A stretch of DNA of 64,000 bases. It comes from Cercophora sp. LCS_1. Its lineage: Eukaryota > Ascomycota > Sordariomycetes > Sordariales > Lasiosphaeriaceae. Below the pieces are notes generated by a model. That model was given only the letters and a program-made list of their open reading frames with translations. It was not told the origin of the DNA and did not search any database. This document shows, piece after piece, positions 53,264 through 64,000 of this stretch; position 1 is the first letter of the stretch; each line of letters begins with the position of its first letter. A program made the position numbers and the translations under genes. The stretch covers positions 124,001-188,000 of the forward strand of contig JAPZLL010000045.1 of the NCBI GenBank assembly GCA_036250225.1, written 5' to 3'.

Positions 53264-56200
53264 GGTGCCTCACTGGTGGCCGTTGGCGTCGTTGTCGTCG
53301 GCGGCGTCGTAGTTCGGTCGATTGCGAGTGAGGAAGAGCGTCTTGCGACTGTCGCGAGGGGCACGCCGCTTGTGCTCGAGGTTGGAGTTGTGGTGCTGGA
53401 GGACGCGAAATTGGACAGGCGGTTGTGTGACAGCGGGCTGGGTTGAGGGGTTGTGGGATGTGGCAAGGTATATAGAGCAGATTGGGCACGCCCCAGGTGG
53501 GCTTTGCGCTAACTCGGCCAGGCGGCAGGGCGGCAGGCGGCAACAGGGGGTGTAGAAAGGGTGTGTGAGGAGGGGTTGGCTCTCGTTGCAGTGGCTGGCC
53601 GAGTCAGTGACGGGCCCCGAGATGCTGCTGCTTGCCACGGCGATATTTCCCCGCCTGCCGTGGGTCCAATTGCGCTCTTTCGCCGTCCGTCTGCTAGAAA
53701 ACGCCCAAAATAACTGCGCGCCCGTCACCAGTGAATCGATGGCAGGCCCGGAATGAATTAGCGGCCCCTTGGCGTGTGATCGGGTTCCGTTGTGCTTGCG
53801 ACGCAGCGCCCGAAATCAGCAGAGCACACGTTCGCTTGCGCGCCCGTCGAGGGTCGAGCGCAGCAATTGATCCTTTCCGTCGACAATGGATTGTTGTGCT
53901 GTTGGGGATGTTCCACCGCTACTGCAGGTGATTTGTAGCTCCGGCGTGTAGATGACCGCAGGCGATGAGGCTCCTTTACCTCTACGACTAGCGCCGTCCC
54001 GGTTCTGTGTTCTGGGGCTGCTCTGTAGGTACGACGTCCATATGCAGCTCAGGGCACCACTTTCAGCCAACAGGCGCCAAATCCAATCCCTCGGATTCGT
54101 CTTCTCGAGCCAAATTACGGTAGGTGTGTATCAGTGAGCAGCCGCCTGTGCTGTGGTTTGCTGGTCCTTTTGCGTTTGAACGAGGGGCGGCAAGAAAGCC
54201 TTGGAAGCGGATTAAAGAAGGTTAGGTTGACGAAAATGACAAGAAAAGAGGGAGGAGAATCGAAAACTTGGCGGTTGGCGATGTGATCTGTCATGGAGGA
54301 GAAACGGACAGAAGAACGATGAGTGCCTCCTGAACGGTGCGGGTACGGGGGTTCGCCGCACTGCAACTTTTACCTCAAGCGAGCTGTCGGCTTGTGGGCT
54401 TGTTTGGAGAGTGAGGGTCTGGGGTAGATGATCATGCAGGCCCATAAAGTGGACTTGGCTTGCCAGGTCCGGGCTCTCTTCACAAAACGTGAATGACGCC
54501 TGTGCCAGGACTCCAGGAGCCTCTGGAGCCCAAGGGTGGCATGGACAGGGGTGAGACCACCACCAGAGCCTCCAACCATGGGCAAAGGGTGTCCCCGTCC
54601 GAGGACAACGACAAACCAGGGGAAGAAACGGCACAATCTCATCAGAAACGGGTTGCGTGGCCTCGAGGGGCCAAAGACAACTGTCGACTCCGGACGGGAT
54701 CAGACTAGTGTAGGGCGTGATCTCGAGCGACATCCCGTCTACTTGTCAAAGCTCGGGTCAATGACAAGAAGCGAAGGACGGTCGATTGAGAGAGCATCGA
54801 ATGTTGCGGGTCCGGCATCGAACCATCGCCATCAGCTTGGCCGAAGACGAGCTTGGGAGATGGCACCAGGTATCGAACGTTCGGCCACTCCCTCGATCCC
54901 TCGGTCCCAATGTGGTGTTCTGCCGGATCGACAGGGCGCGGAACGTCTCCCACGCTGGCTGCCATCTCAACCCGACGTTTCCGCATGTGTCAAGGGCCGA
55001 TAGCTTTTGCTGGGTACTACTGGCTGCGACCTTGTGGGATGGGGTTGCACCGGCCCTCGCATTTCACAATCGTGACCGCAGCATTGGTGGACATCGACGC
55101 TCGCCTAGACACATTAGAGACGGCAACAATAACTTCCCGTCTCTGGCGAGAACCGCGAATACGGTGGTCTTGAAGACGCGCCAAAAGGTGCACTTTGCTC
55201 GCGGCTGGCAAGTGATCAATCCAATGTCGACAGAGGTTGCGCATGAGCAGTGCCGTCGCCCAAAGCTGCGTTGACATCCACTGCCCTGGCGGCCTTGAGT
55301 CTTGGCTCGGCGAAGTCTGAAGGTGAGACTTAGAAGGGGTCAATGCAATGCCATTTCCTGTCACAGAGTGAAAGGAACCCCTGCGAATCAACGCCCAGGG
55401 TGTCTCATGCAGGTCGCGTTCCAAGACACGATCCCCGCCGATGATTGGCCTTGCTGCATGGGGCCCAAGGGCCGCTCGTGGCACTTGCCGTAGCAGGGCG
55501 GCTATTTTGACCTCCACCCAACTCATCGGCTGCTGTCCGTCCGCTGCAGTGGCCCACCGCCTGGCTCCGCTGCTGCGACGGCCAGCTTTGCTTCTGACGC
55601 CGCACCGTCATTTTCAGATATCCGAGCAAAGACCGTTTTCAAAATGGCATCTGCCGCCCAAAAGCCCGTTCGCCTCAACCGCCATTTCGTTGTCCCATTC
55701 GAGCGACCTACAGATCGGCCGCCAACGCATCGCTACGCCACAGAAGATGGCCGTCTTCTACGACTGACGGAGACGGCTGGTTTTCCGGAACTTCCTTAGG
55801 CCCCATCCTGTTCGTCCACTGCGCCGCCGACTGACCGTATCCGTTAAATCCTGCCGAGCCACTACCGGCGGGGTCGATGTTGATATTGGTCGGTGGAAAC
55901 TGCACAACCAAGATTTTGTGATAGTGACAGTGACAGTGACAGTGACTGCCCGGTGACGGTGATTGTGACGGCTATACATATAATTGCATTCGGCAATCGG
56001 TCACACCATGGTGGAAAGAGCCAAGAGCATCGCGGTTCCTGAATGTGTCGATTGTGCACACATTCAGAGAGTTTTGCGAGAAATGACAAGACGGTGAGTT
56101 CCTGGGCGGCAACGACACTCCACACCGGTTGCTGTCGTTCTGGGTGTCCTGCTCTCATCGGTGACTGGTGGACACTCTTTTGGGGAATCGAGTCGTCGAC

Positions 56201-57492
56201 GAGCATCATGTCGTTGGGAGTTCGAAGGAATGTTCCCGCACGCATGTGGCTGCGATCCCACAGCGCTTAAAGAACGGGACCAATGGATCCCAGAGGCGTT
56301 CCTGTCCGCTGACCGGATCTGGTAAGCTGAGCACTGCGCTGTTTGTGAGTCGCTCGGCCCTTCCCGCGCTGATCGGCAGCGGCGCTGGCCATTGTGGGTC
56401 CGCTTGAAAGCGAATTCGAAACCGGCTTCACCTTTCAGCCTAAGTTGTCGCATTTCAATGTCTTCTCGCTGGCCGGCGACCCAATGCCGTGGAACGGCTC
56501 TGCGCTTGCTTGTTCTCCACAAAAGCTGTTCGGGAAGCCTTCTCAAAGTCGCAGCCTGCTGCAACAGAGCGCTGCACTTATGGAGCAGCCACGGCCGAAC
56601 CTGGAACCACACCTCTCAAGTTGATCCGACATCCGCCGGATGCGATACGTCTGCCACAGTCTGCCGGGACTTCCATGGCAGGCAAACAAGAAAACCCACG
56701 CATGGCGCGCAGGTTACTCGGTTCCTTGATGCCAAGATGCGCTCGACTGCCCGAGCACGACATCCAACCGACCGCCCCGGTCGACGCTCTTCGGTGGCAC
56801 ATGAGAACTAATTCAGGTTTCGTCGACCTCTCTCGGACTCCTGGTCAAACTGATTGGGATGACTGGCTCAGATGGATGGATTCGTGAATTGGATGCCCGG
56901 TTCTCTGGGCCACACACCCTTGCCAAGCTCTCTTCTCTTTTCCTTCCAGTCGTCTCATGTGCTGGCTCCCGCTTGACAATGTTTCCAACGTGTGGGGCAC
57001 CCTCGGAGCGGCCTCGAACTGACAACCCAACCTTGGCGACCTCGGCCCCTTCTTGCATGATCTCCAGAAGCCTTGTCCTTACCTACTCGGAGCTCCTTGA
57101 CCATCTCGGCATCGAACCGGTCGAGCGAACGAAATGGGGAATGGATCCACCGCACACGGTTCCTTTCTGCCCGCTTTTTTTTCTACTTTGACTTGCCTCT
57201 GGTAGCCTGCTTCTTTTGAAACAGTCGCCAGCTCGATGGTGGGCATTGGACCCAGTTGTCCGGGTGTCTGTTCGGGAACGCAACCCCACCTCCTGTCTTG
57301 ATGGGAAAACTCAAGACACCGAACCCCTTTCTTCCGTGGCACCAGCAACCCAAGTCGTGCGGCCGAAACCTCTAGGAGCTTAAACCCAACTTCAACCCAA
57401 AGGGTTAAGCTTAAATGCCCAAAACTCCATGTTTCAATCTCAGTAGCAGCTCTCATTGGTCGCGCAGCTTCTACAGGCGATTATCAACGATA
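53264..57492. other. Gene-free 4.2 kb region
   Basis: Longest gap in the window, between the NoxR start and the CCS1 stop. It must include the NoxR promoter. Frames up to about 180 codons occur on both strands, but none has recognisable domains or coherent splice extension. A GTGACA-type hexamer repeat lies near 55,924-55,945. A 51-codon frame with a good start context at 55644 is noted under rejected items. GC content is similar to coding DNA, so this is not AT-rich RIP-type sequence. Confidence 0.5.
55924..55945. repeat. GTGACA hexamer repeat
   Basis: About four tandem copies of a GTGACA-like hexamer, followed by related GTGAC words. Short simple repeat in the large gap; no function visible. 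Confidence 0.75.
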
Positions 57493-58818
57493 TCATAGCA
57501 TGCCCTTGGACACTTCATCCTTTCTTTCCTCCCAAAGCGTCTTTCCTGTGCATGAGCAGACCGTCTTGTCGTTGTCCCACATGCCTGCACTCCTGGCAAT
57601 GACCCCAACGACGGTATTTTCGTCGTTCGTCAACGGCGATCCATTGCTTTCGTCCTGGCTCGACACGACCATGGCATGGCCGATGACCTCCCAGATCTGG
57701 AAAGGATGATTAACGAAAACACTGCCGTGCCCATCCGGCCCAACCTTCAGGGTTCCGAGGAAACCACGCGCGGAGCCATCCGTCTTGGTCTCAGTCGCCT
57801 TGCTGAACCAGACGGGTCCCGTTGAAGGCGCGCCGTTTGCGAGGTTTCCATACTCACGAATCGTAGCGTAGTAATTCCCAGGCTTGACGCCTCGAAGGGT
57901 CAAGTCGACCAATGTCGTTGTCGAGTTGACCTGAACCATTCGCGCCAAACCCCTCACGTACCTCTGATTCCCTCCGTCCTCGTTGGTTGGCGCCGCATCG
58001 GGGCCACCCTCGTGAAATGTTTCGAGAATACTCACAGCTGCACCTGTAAATTGAAGCGAAAAGTGTCAAGTAGCGTCAGCCACAGCTTCAGAATCCAAGC
58101 CTGAGAAAGAAACACAAGTCGCAACCGTAAGAGGGGGCATTCCCATGTCTTGGCGACGTCATCGGTGAAGGGAACCTGCACGCACTGTTTGAAGCCCCGG
58201 ACCCGCGCAGGATCGCATCTCTCCCCGTGGCCTGAATCGCCTCAACAATAGCTGAGGGGGGTGCTGTCAAGAATGGGGCTCCATCGTTAGCCAAACGCCG
58301 TCCCATGCGAGATTCAGAAAAAGCCCATGTGGCAAGGGGCAATTCGGGGATGGGGTTTTGGAAGTTTCCCCTTTTCCCCCTATTTCCCCCCTCCCTTCCC
58401 GTGAAGCGATGCACGCAAACCCAGCGCATGCCAAGATTGTGTCAACGCAAACTCACCCGTGCCCTCGATCAATACTAGCTGGTCTTGGAGGTTTGCCTCA
58501 ACCTTGGTAATCCCCCGAAGCTTGTGCAAAGCGCCCGAGATGTCCCTGACGCAACCGTCGCAGGTCATGGGCACGGCAAACAGCGTCTGTTTCAAGTCTT
58601 GGATCAGCATCAGCCCTGGTTTTCTCGGCGTGTTCCACCATCAACACTCCCCCCCACGCGCGCACACTTGATCAGCCTGCCGGGCAGTAATGAATCGGGG
58701 GGTTTTCTGTAGGCTTAAGTTTTGTGGAAATGCACAAGAGGAGATCATCAGGCAGCTGGATTCGGCAAGTGAACACGAGGGCGAACTGACTGACCTGAAA
58801 AGGGGTTATGGCAGCCAT
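57493..58818 (-). CDS. CCS1: Copper chaperone for superoxide dismutase
   Basis: Delivers copper to Cu/Zn-SOD1 and forms its intrasubunit disulfide, in the cytosol and mitochondrial intermembrane space. Exons (minus) are 58818-58795 (24 nt), 58586-58457, 58251-58186 and 58043-57493, giving 256 residues. The three introns (208, 205 and 142 nt) are long for this window. Domain 1 (HMA): TLFAVPMTCDGCVRDISGAL with copper-binding Cys17 and Cys20. The linker AIVEAIQATGRDAILRGSG is restored over intron 2. Domain 2 is SOD-like: AAVSILETFHEGG, ARMVQVNSTTTLVDLTLRGV, GNYYATIREYGNL, GSVFVNHPFQIWEVIGHAMV and VGVIARSAGMWDNDK. Domain 3 carries the CSC motif near 236-238 before TGKTLWEERKD. All key residues are present. 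Divergent from the uL13m gene. Confidence 0.95.
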
Positions 58819-59486
58819 CTTTGGAGGAGGAGAGGGTATTGGCGTGTGATGAAAACGTTGCCGTTGCCGATGCCAGGTGAATACGCCAACGCCGATGAGG
58901 GCGAGACTAGAGATTCCGACGAGATAGCGAGTGGCAGATGTTGCAGCACCGGGATGCATCAAGAAAGTCTCACAAAAGATGAGGAATGGAGGGGTAGAAA
59001 ATCGACGAGAACGGGAAATGGCGTATCAGCGGGGAATCTTGCTCAAATCTTGCTCACTGTAGATTCTGCGGATTCCTTGACTACAGCGGGCACAATGATC
59101 ACGCTACAGTGCTTCGTTCGGCCTTGCTTTGAAATCACCTTTTCTCATTTTCCCCCGCAACCAGCCGAAAGCTCCGCAGTCGGGCTCGGCCCACAGCGCA
59201 CCTACCCAAGACCCGGCGGGCAACGGCGCGCCGGGTGGCCCGTGCGCCCTCCACCGTCCAGCCCAAATTTTTCCCATTGCGGCTGCTGAAGCTCCATCCT
59301 GTGCAGCGACTCGACCTCTCACCAATTCCACCCCCGACGCCCTTCAGCACCGGAGGCCCGGCTTTCCGACCACCTGCAGTCCGTTGAGCTGCCCGATCCC
59401 GACCAATTGGTCACAACCACACCATCCGTTGATGAGGGACGCCGTCCCATCGCCTGCCTCCATCTAACCTCCAGACCACCATCACC
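58819..59486. promoter_or_regulatory. Divergent promoter, CCS1/uL13m
   Basis: 668 bp between the two start codons; a C-rich pyrimidine stretch precedes the uL13m ATG. No defined operator is recognised. Both products can act in mitochondria, but shared control is speculative. Confidence 0.45.
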
Positions 59487-60099
59487 ATGTCCCAAACCCT
59501 CGGTCTCGTACGTTTTCCCAACCAACAAACCCATCCTTCATCCTACGCCAGCTAACCATCGTCTGAAGACCCGCCTCGCCTACTCTCGAGTATGGCACCA
59601 AATCTCCGCCTCAACCCCCCACCCTACCCTCAGCACCGTCAAATCACCCCCCGAAGCCATCACCCCTCCCTCCCTAGGCCGTCTGGCCTCGCGCATCGCG
59701 ACCCTCTTAATGGGCAAGCACAAGCCCATGTGGGACCCCTCGACCGACTGCGGCGATTACGTGGTGGTCACCAACTGCGCGGCGCTGTACACGACGGGCA
59801 TGAAGAAGTGGCGCAAGTCCTACTACCGACACAATACGCGGCCTGGTTCGCTGCAAAAGATTACCATGGACGCGCTGATGGAGAAGCACGGCGGTGCGGA
59901 GGTCTTGCGCAAGGCGGTAAGCGGGATGTTGCCCAAGAACAGGCTCAGGGATAAGCGGTTGGCGAGGTTAAAGGCTTTTGAGGGGGATGCGCATCCTTAC
60001 AAGCAGAATGTGATCCGGTTTGGGGATAAGCCGGTTGGGAAGGATGGGTGGGAGGAGTTGGTCAAGACGGTTAGGGAGGGGGATAAGGCTAGGATATGA
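59487..60099 (+). CDS. Mitochondrial large-subunit ribosomal protein uL13m
   Basis: Component of the mitoribosomal large subunit, homologous to bacterial L13. Exons are 59487-59507 (21 nt, MSQTLGL) and 59569-60099, joined to MSQTLGLTRLAYSRVWHQIS; the intron is 61 nt with a GCTAAC branch point. Product 183 residues. Conserved L13 features: LGRLASRIATLLMGKHKPMW, DCGDYVVVTNCAALYTTGMK, KWRKSYYRHNTRPGSLQKIT, and AVSGMLPKNRLRDKRLARLK followed by FEGDAHPYKQN. The mitochondrial assignment rests on the similarity to bacterial L13 rather than cytosolic L13a. The N terminus carries no obvious long presequence, which is common for this protein. Confidence 0.94.
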
Positions 60100-61123
60100 G
60101 ATGTAGGATTGATTGTTAATTTATGTGTATTTGTAGGGAATGAGTATAAATGGGTCCACTTGGGTTTACTCTTTCTGCCTGGTGTTAGTTGGCGGATGTG
60201 TGGGGTGGGAGAGGGCGGATCAGGTTGGGCTTGAACTGGGGAAGCTGGGTGTGTAAGTCTGAGACCCTCGAAGCTGGGGTGTCACTGGCGTCTCTAACGC
60301 ACTTCTCAACCATGAGCCCAGGCACTGGGAAAATCTAGCAACGTGGGTGAAGGGGAGAAAGCGTCTACACGAGTTAGTCTCAGGAGGGTGTCAGTTGCTA
60401 AACTACCGAGTGCGGATGATTAACTGCAGTGATGAATTCTTCGCAAGAAAAAGGGGGCACACATGTTGATTTAAAGTAACAGACGCTTCAGGAGCTTTGG
60501 GGGCGTCTTCCCCAAAAAGCCTGGCATATACTCGGATCTCTAAGGCGTCAAAACAATATTTTACACTCTTTAAATAAGCCCTGAATAATTATTTGCAGGT
60601 CTATTGTGAATACTTGTACCGGTCGGGACCGATTACGATGGCGCTGATGAAACTCCATGTGCCCGTTTTATTGCCATTCGCTCAGTGCTTAGGAAGGCTG
60701 CTGGGTTGCGGTGTCAGATGCAAAATACACACGCCTAAGAGCAGAACCCGGCTTCAGACTATGTCTCGGTATGCAGCAGACTCATCTATTGTTGAAGGGT
60801 AGGCAGTCTAACTCTGCGATCGTAGAGACTGATGGTGTTGACTGTCGGTCGGTTTTATCCACCCCCAATCACTCCAAGATTCAGATGTCTAGTAAAATCT
60901 CACACAACGGTGACAAACGAGTAATGTTCATGTTTAGTATATCTAAATCAGACGCTAAATCAAATGAAATTCAGGCCGCCAACCGCAGCCCGTAAACAAC
61001 CAAGCCCTTGCCCAATGCAGATGCGACTCCGCCCAACAGTGATGCTAAGATAGGTCTTCCCTGTACGCCATGGTCATGAGGTATCGATAATGCTTCTACA
61101 ACTTCGTACAACTCTTTCGCCAG
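60100..61123. other. Convergent intergenic region
   Basis: 1.0 kb between the stops of uL13m (+) and urate oxidase (-). AT-rich patches near 60,560. The uricase frame stays open for about 50 codons beyond its stop in this region (see findings). Confidence 0.5.
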
Positions 61124-62119
61124 TTACGAGCGAGCAACCTCGCACTTGATGAGGCCGTTGGGGCCAGACTGGGGAGCGTAGACCTCGGCGTTCTTGCCGG
61201 TGTTCTCGAGGCCCTTGTGCCAGCTGAGGTCTGCACATTGCTGTTAACAGATGCTGGAGTACTATGAGGAAATTAGGAAACATACCAATCTCGAAGTAGT
61301 GCTTGTTGGGCAGCGAGTAGCCGACAACGGCAACCTCGGGAGCGGCCTCGAGGATCTGTTCGCTCATCTTGTACATGGTGTTCTGTACCGACGCGCTCTC
61401 GTCAAGGGCGAAGGTCTTCATGGTGATCTGGCGGGCGCTCTCCCAGGCCTTGTCGAAGCGCTCAACGCCCTCCTGCACGGCGGCGAGGCTGTCGAACTTG
61501 TTCCAGGTCCAGCTGCAGTCAACATCGGTGGAGAGGATACGATCCCAGGTCTCGCCAAGGCTGGTGTACTCGTCGCGGACAAAGCCGTGGAAGGCCGAGC
61601 CAGTGCTCTTGAGGACGGTAAGATCGCTAATGCCGCTCTTGAGGGTGATGCCGTCCCGGCGGACCGTGGCCTCAACGATACGCTTCTCCTCGCCGTCGCG
61701 GTAGAAGCTGTGGGGGTGAGGGGCGCCATCAACGGTCATGCGGGTCCACCGGTGGACGATGACCTTGATGTTGGCAACCGAGATGTGGGCATACTTGTCG
61801 AGGAAGTGCTGGCCGAGAATGCTGGCGTAGAGCTCAGGAGGGTTCACTGGATGCTCCTTGGCCTTGATGTAGATGGTGTTCTTGATGGAGTCGGTGGCAA
61901 CAACGACGCTGTTGTCGGCCTCAGTGTAGCTGTTTGTTGCGTTAGCCTCTACAATCCAAACTCTGTTTGAGAGATAGCTTACGAAGTCTCAATCTGACCC
62001 TCAAGGAGAGCGCAAACGGTCATCTCAGTGACGGACTGGACGCCGGTCTCCTGGTCGCGGTGGACCTTGTAGACGCGGACATTGTCCTTGCCATAGCGGG
62101 CGGATGCGAGAGAGGGCAT
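61124..62119 (-). CDS. Urate oxidase (uricase)
   Basis: Cofactor-free oxidase converting urate to 5-hydroxyisourate in purine degradation, usually in peroxisomes. Exons (minus) are 62119-61983, 61929-61286 and 61230-61124, with 53- and 55-nt introns, giving 295 residues. Start MPSLASARYGKDNVRVYKVH. Catalytic and signature segments: the YKVHRD lysine region, NSVVVATDSIKNTIYIKAKE with the Thr-Asp pair, DGAPHPHSFYRDGEEKRIVE, LKSTGSAFHGFVRDEYTSLG, WNKFDSLAAVQEGVERFDKA, VVGYSLPNKHYFEIDLSWHK and NAEVYAPQSGPNGLIKCEV. The tail ends in Ala-Arg-Ser, not a canonical SKL-type peroxisomal signal. No allantoin-pathway neighbours are seen. Confidence 0.96.
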
Positions 62120-63946
62120 ATTGTTTATGATGAAAGTATAATGTGAAGTTGAAGACAAGAGACCCGCGAAAGGACTGGAGCAAGGCAAAAAGGCTTGGTA
62201 AGGCTGAAAAGATGAGGAATTGGTGGCTGATGATGGGGGAAAAAGTGTAATGAGGGAACGGGAGCTACGAGAGATTTATACCATGCGAGGCGTCCAGGTT
62301 CCGTGGTGATGCAAGACGCCGAAGATGCAAAACTTCGGGAGGCAGCGGCCCTGGCTATCGGAGCTTTCTCAGTGGCGCGGCCTGCCGCCCGTCCAGCAAC
62401 CAACAGGCCGACTGTGGGGAGTGTGCTTCTTCGCAGCCGGTGGGGACCGGAGTCCGCCGACAGCCTGGATCCGCCCCTTGTTCCCGCCGCACCTTGACGT
62501 CTTGTTCACCCTTCTTCGATGTTTCGGCGCATCTTCTTCGCGCGATCGAAAACCTTTCCCCTCCAAAATGGCCAGACATTCCAACACGTTCATTTCGGCA
62601 CCCGCCCGTCAGCCATTGACCCCCGAAGGCCGAATGCGCGAGCGTCAGAGGCATTTGTTTTGGCTCGTCACTCACCCGCAGTCTTTGGCTGGGAAAGGGG
62701 AACGCCAGCCGGGGCACACCGCGAATTTGCGGGGTTGGCATTGAACGCCACCCCCGGGCACGAGGCAACAACGCTTATCTTATCATATCGTACGACACCT
62801 CGATGGGTCTTACCTTGGTCTCGTTTGTCTCATGGCCTTCACTGCCATGGTTGGCTGTCTCAAGAGGCGCCAATGGCCCTTCAGGGCTATTTCTCTTGTC
62901 CTCAGCTTTGAGAACGGGATGCGACGCGGCGATCGCGATAATGTGCGGGCACGTCCTTCGTGGTGGGGGTTCAAGCTTCAAAAAAGTCAAACCCCACCAT
63001 TGTTATCCACGATCGGGGGCTGCTGGTTCGGATGAAGACGCTGGCAACCCTCGTTCTTGTGACAAGCTGCAGCATGAGACTCGGGATCTCAGTGGAAGGT
63101 AGCCCAATCACTCGCCAATCTTGTCGACCCCGTATGAAGTAGCGCAGTCCGACGTCATCAGCCGAGGATTGTGCCTCGCCTTGATATCGTTATCTTGTCC
63201 ATAGAGCATAGGGCCAAGAGCCAAAGTGTTGTCCTTGCATGTGGTGCGAGATGGCTCCCTTTGGGATACAAAGGTTGTATGGCGCATGAATTGGCTGGCG
63301 TGTCTTCGGTATGGACCATTGAGTGGCTAGAAGGAGGCTGAGACGTTCGTTGACTTGCAGAATGTCTGGTCGAAATTTGATATATTTAGACGATGGAACC
63401 GCGATGACTTTCAGTGAGTGGCTGGTGCCGCTGCGCAACATCATTACCACTCACAAACACGTTCAAAAGGCGCCCAACTGATATCAAGGGTCTTCTTATT
63501 GCCGTTGAACGAAAATAGTGTCTTCGCAGAGGTTTGGAAGGTGACTTTGCTGAGCTGTGACCTTTTCAGTCGTGTAACGCCCCTGCAACTTTACGTCGGA
63601 CTGGGATGCGCGCGCACGAACCACCCGACTGCAACCGCAACCTCAACCCACAGCCACGGCGAACCGGGGCCTGGAACTGGAACTCCCTCGACGACATCGA
63701 AGACAGCCAGGAGCCCGAAACAAGGCGTCTAAGACCCACGAAATCGTCTGTTCCCGCGACGACCTACCATGGTAGGCAGGCCCGAGTGCCTATTCGACTA
63801 AGCACACCTGACGGGGAGGATTGATGCGCCGTCGCACGAGGGATCGATAACCTAATCGATTTGCGACAGCGAAAGCGAGCGAGACCGAGGCGGATGTGCG
63901 TCTCGACAGAGTCCTTCGCCGAGGGCAAATGGCAGGGCCACCCACC
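62120..63946. other. Gene-free region at the window end
   Basis: 1.8 kb upstream of urate oxidase. The uricase promoter lies in the first part. Frames up to about 139 codons are present without domains. Nothing else is supported. Confidence 0.45.
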
Positions 63947-64000
63947 ATGCTGAGCGCCTCAGCTACGCCGACCCAGAAGTCGTTCTCCACGTCGCAGCAA
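63947..64000 (+). CDS. Possible 5' end of a further gene
   Basis: An ATG preceded by CCCACC opens a Ser/Thr/Gln-rich frame (MLSASATPTQKSFSTSQQ) that runs out of the window. The start context and composition resemble the disordered N terminus of many fungal proteins, but 18 codons are too few to decide. Product unknown. Confidence 0.22.
   Translation, partial: MLSASATPTQKSFSTSQQ

Noticed and set aside
55644..55799. 51-codon frame with good start context (MASAAQKPVRLNRHFVVPFE...)
   Set aside because: Short, no domain, no convincing splice extension, and surrounded by similar non-coding frames; kept out of the feature list.
62570..62746. 58-codon frame starting MARHSNTFISAPARQ
   Set aside because: Start context is fair, but the composition is not protein-like and no further exon joins in frame.

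Overview
This 64 kb window is nuclear DNA of a filamentous ascomycete (Pezizomycotina, most likely Sordariomycetes). The evidence is dense genes with short introns (mostly 46-110 nt) that carry GTRNGT donors and CTAAC/CTGAC-like branch points, plus filamentous-fungal markers: NoxR, sphingolipid C9-methyltransferase, an INSIG homologue and a cytosolic alpha-glucosidase/transporter pair. I see no bacterial operons, CRISPR array, rRNA or convincing tRNA. All gene names rest on motif recognition by eye, and all splice sites were placed by hand; the reading frame closes in every spliced model.

Layout. 1-2219 (+) is the 3' half of POL1 (DNA polymerase alpha). 3489-8275 (-) is eIF4G, followed by a 3.2 kb gene-free gap. 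11455-15973 (-) is Aquarius/Cwf11, a spliceosomal intron-binding helicase, divergent across 348 bp from 16322-18866 (+), THO subunit 1, which ends in an unexpected guanylate-kinase-like domain. 19000-19576 (-) is a small unknown protein. 21491-23170 (+) is a RING-RING-LON protein. 23868-25025 (-) is INSIG. 26133-27617 (-) is MAK11. 28084-32807 (-) is EAF1/VID21 of NuA4. 34100-35068 (+) is SPP2.

35414-41274 is a divergent alpha-glucoside utilisation pair (MFS transporter and GH13 alpha-glucosidase). 41814-43565 (+) is sphingolipid C9-methyltransferase. 44187-44941 (-) is an NDUFAF3-like complex I assembly factor. 45491-46167 (-) is ribosomal protein eL34. 46825-47514 (-) is a small coiled-coil protein with a GC-AG intron. 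47917-49329 (+) is a FAR1-type DNA-binding protein. 51475-53263 (-) is NoxR, followed by a 4.2 kb gap. 57493-58818 (-) is the SOD1 copper chaperone CCS1, divergent from 59487-60099 (+), mitochondrial ribosomal protein uL13m. 61124-62119 (-) is urate oxidase. The last 1.9 kb holds no confident gene, apart from a possible gene start at 63947.

The first half is rich in gene-expression machinery (eIF4G, Aquarius, THO, MAK11, EAF1, SPP2). The second half mixes sugar use, membrane lipid, redox (NoxR, CCS1) and mitochondrial genes. Neighbours are mostly unrelated, as is normal for fungal chromosomes; the only clear functional pair is transporter plus alpha-glucosidase. The most interesting observation is the catalytically degenerate guanylate-kinase fold at the C terminus of the THO subunit.
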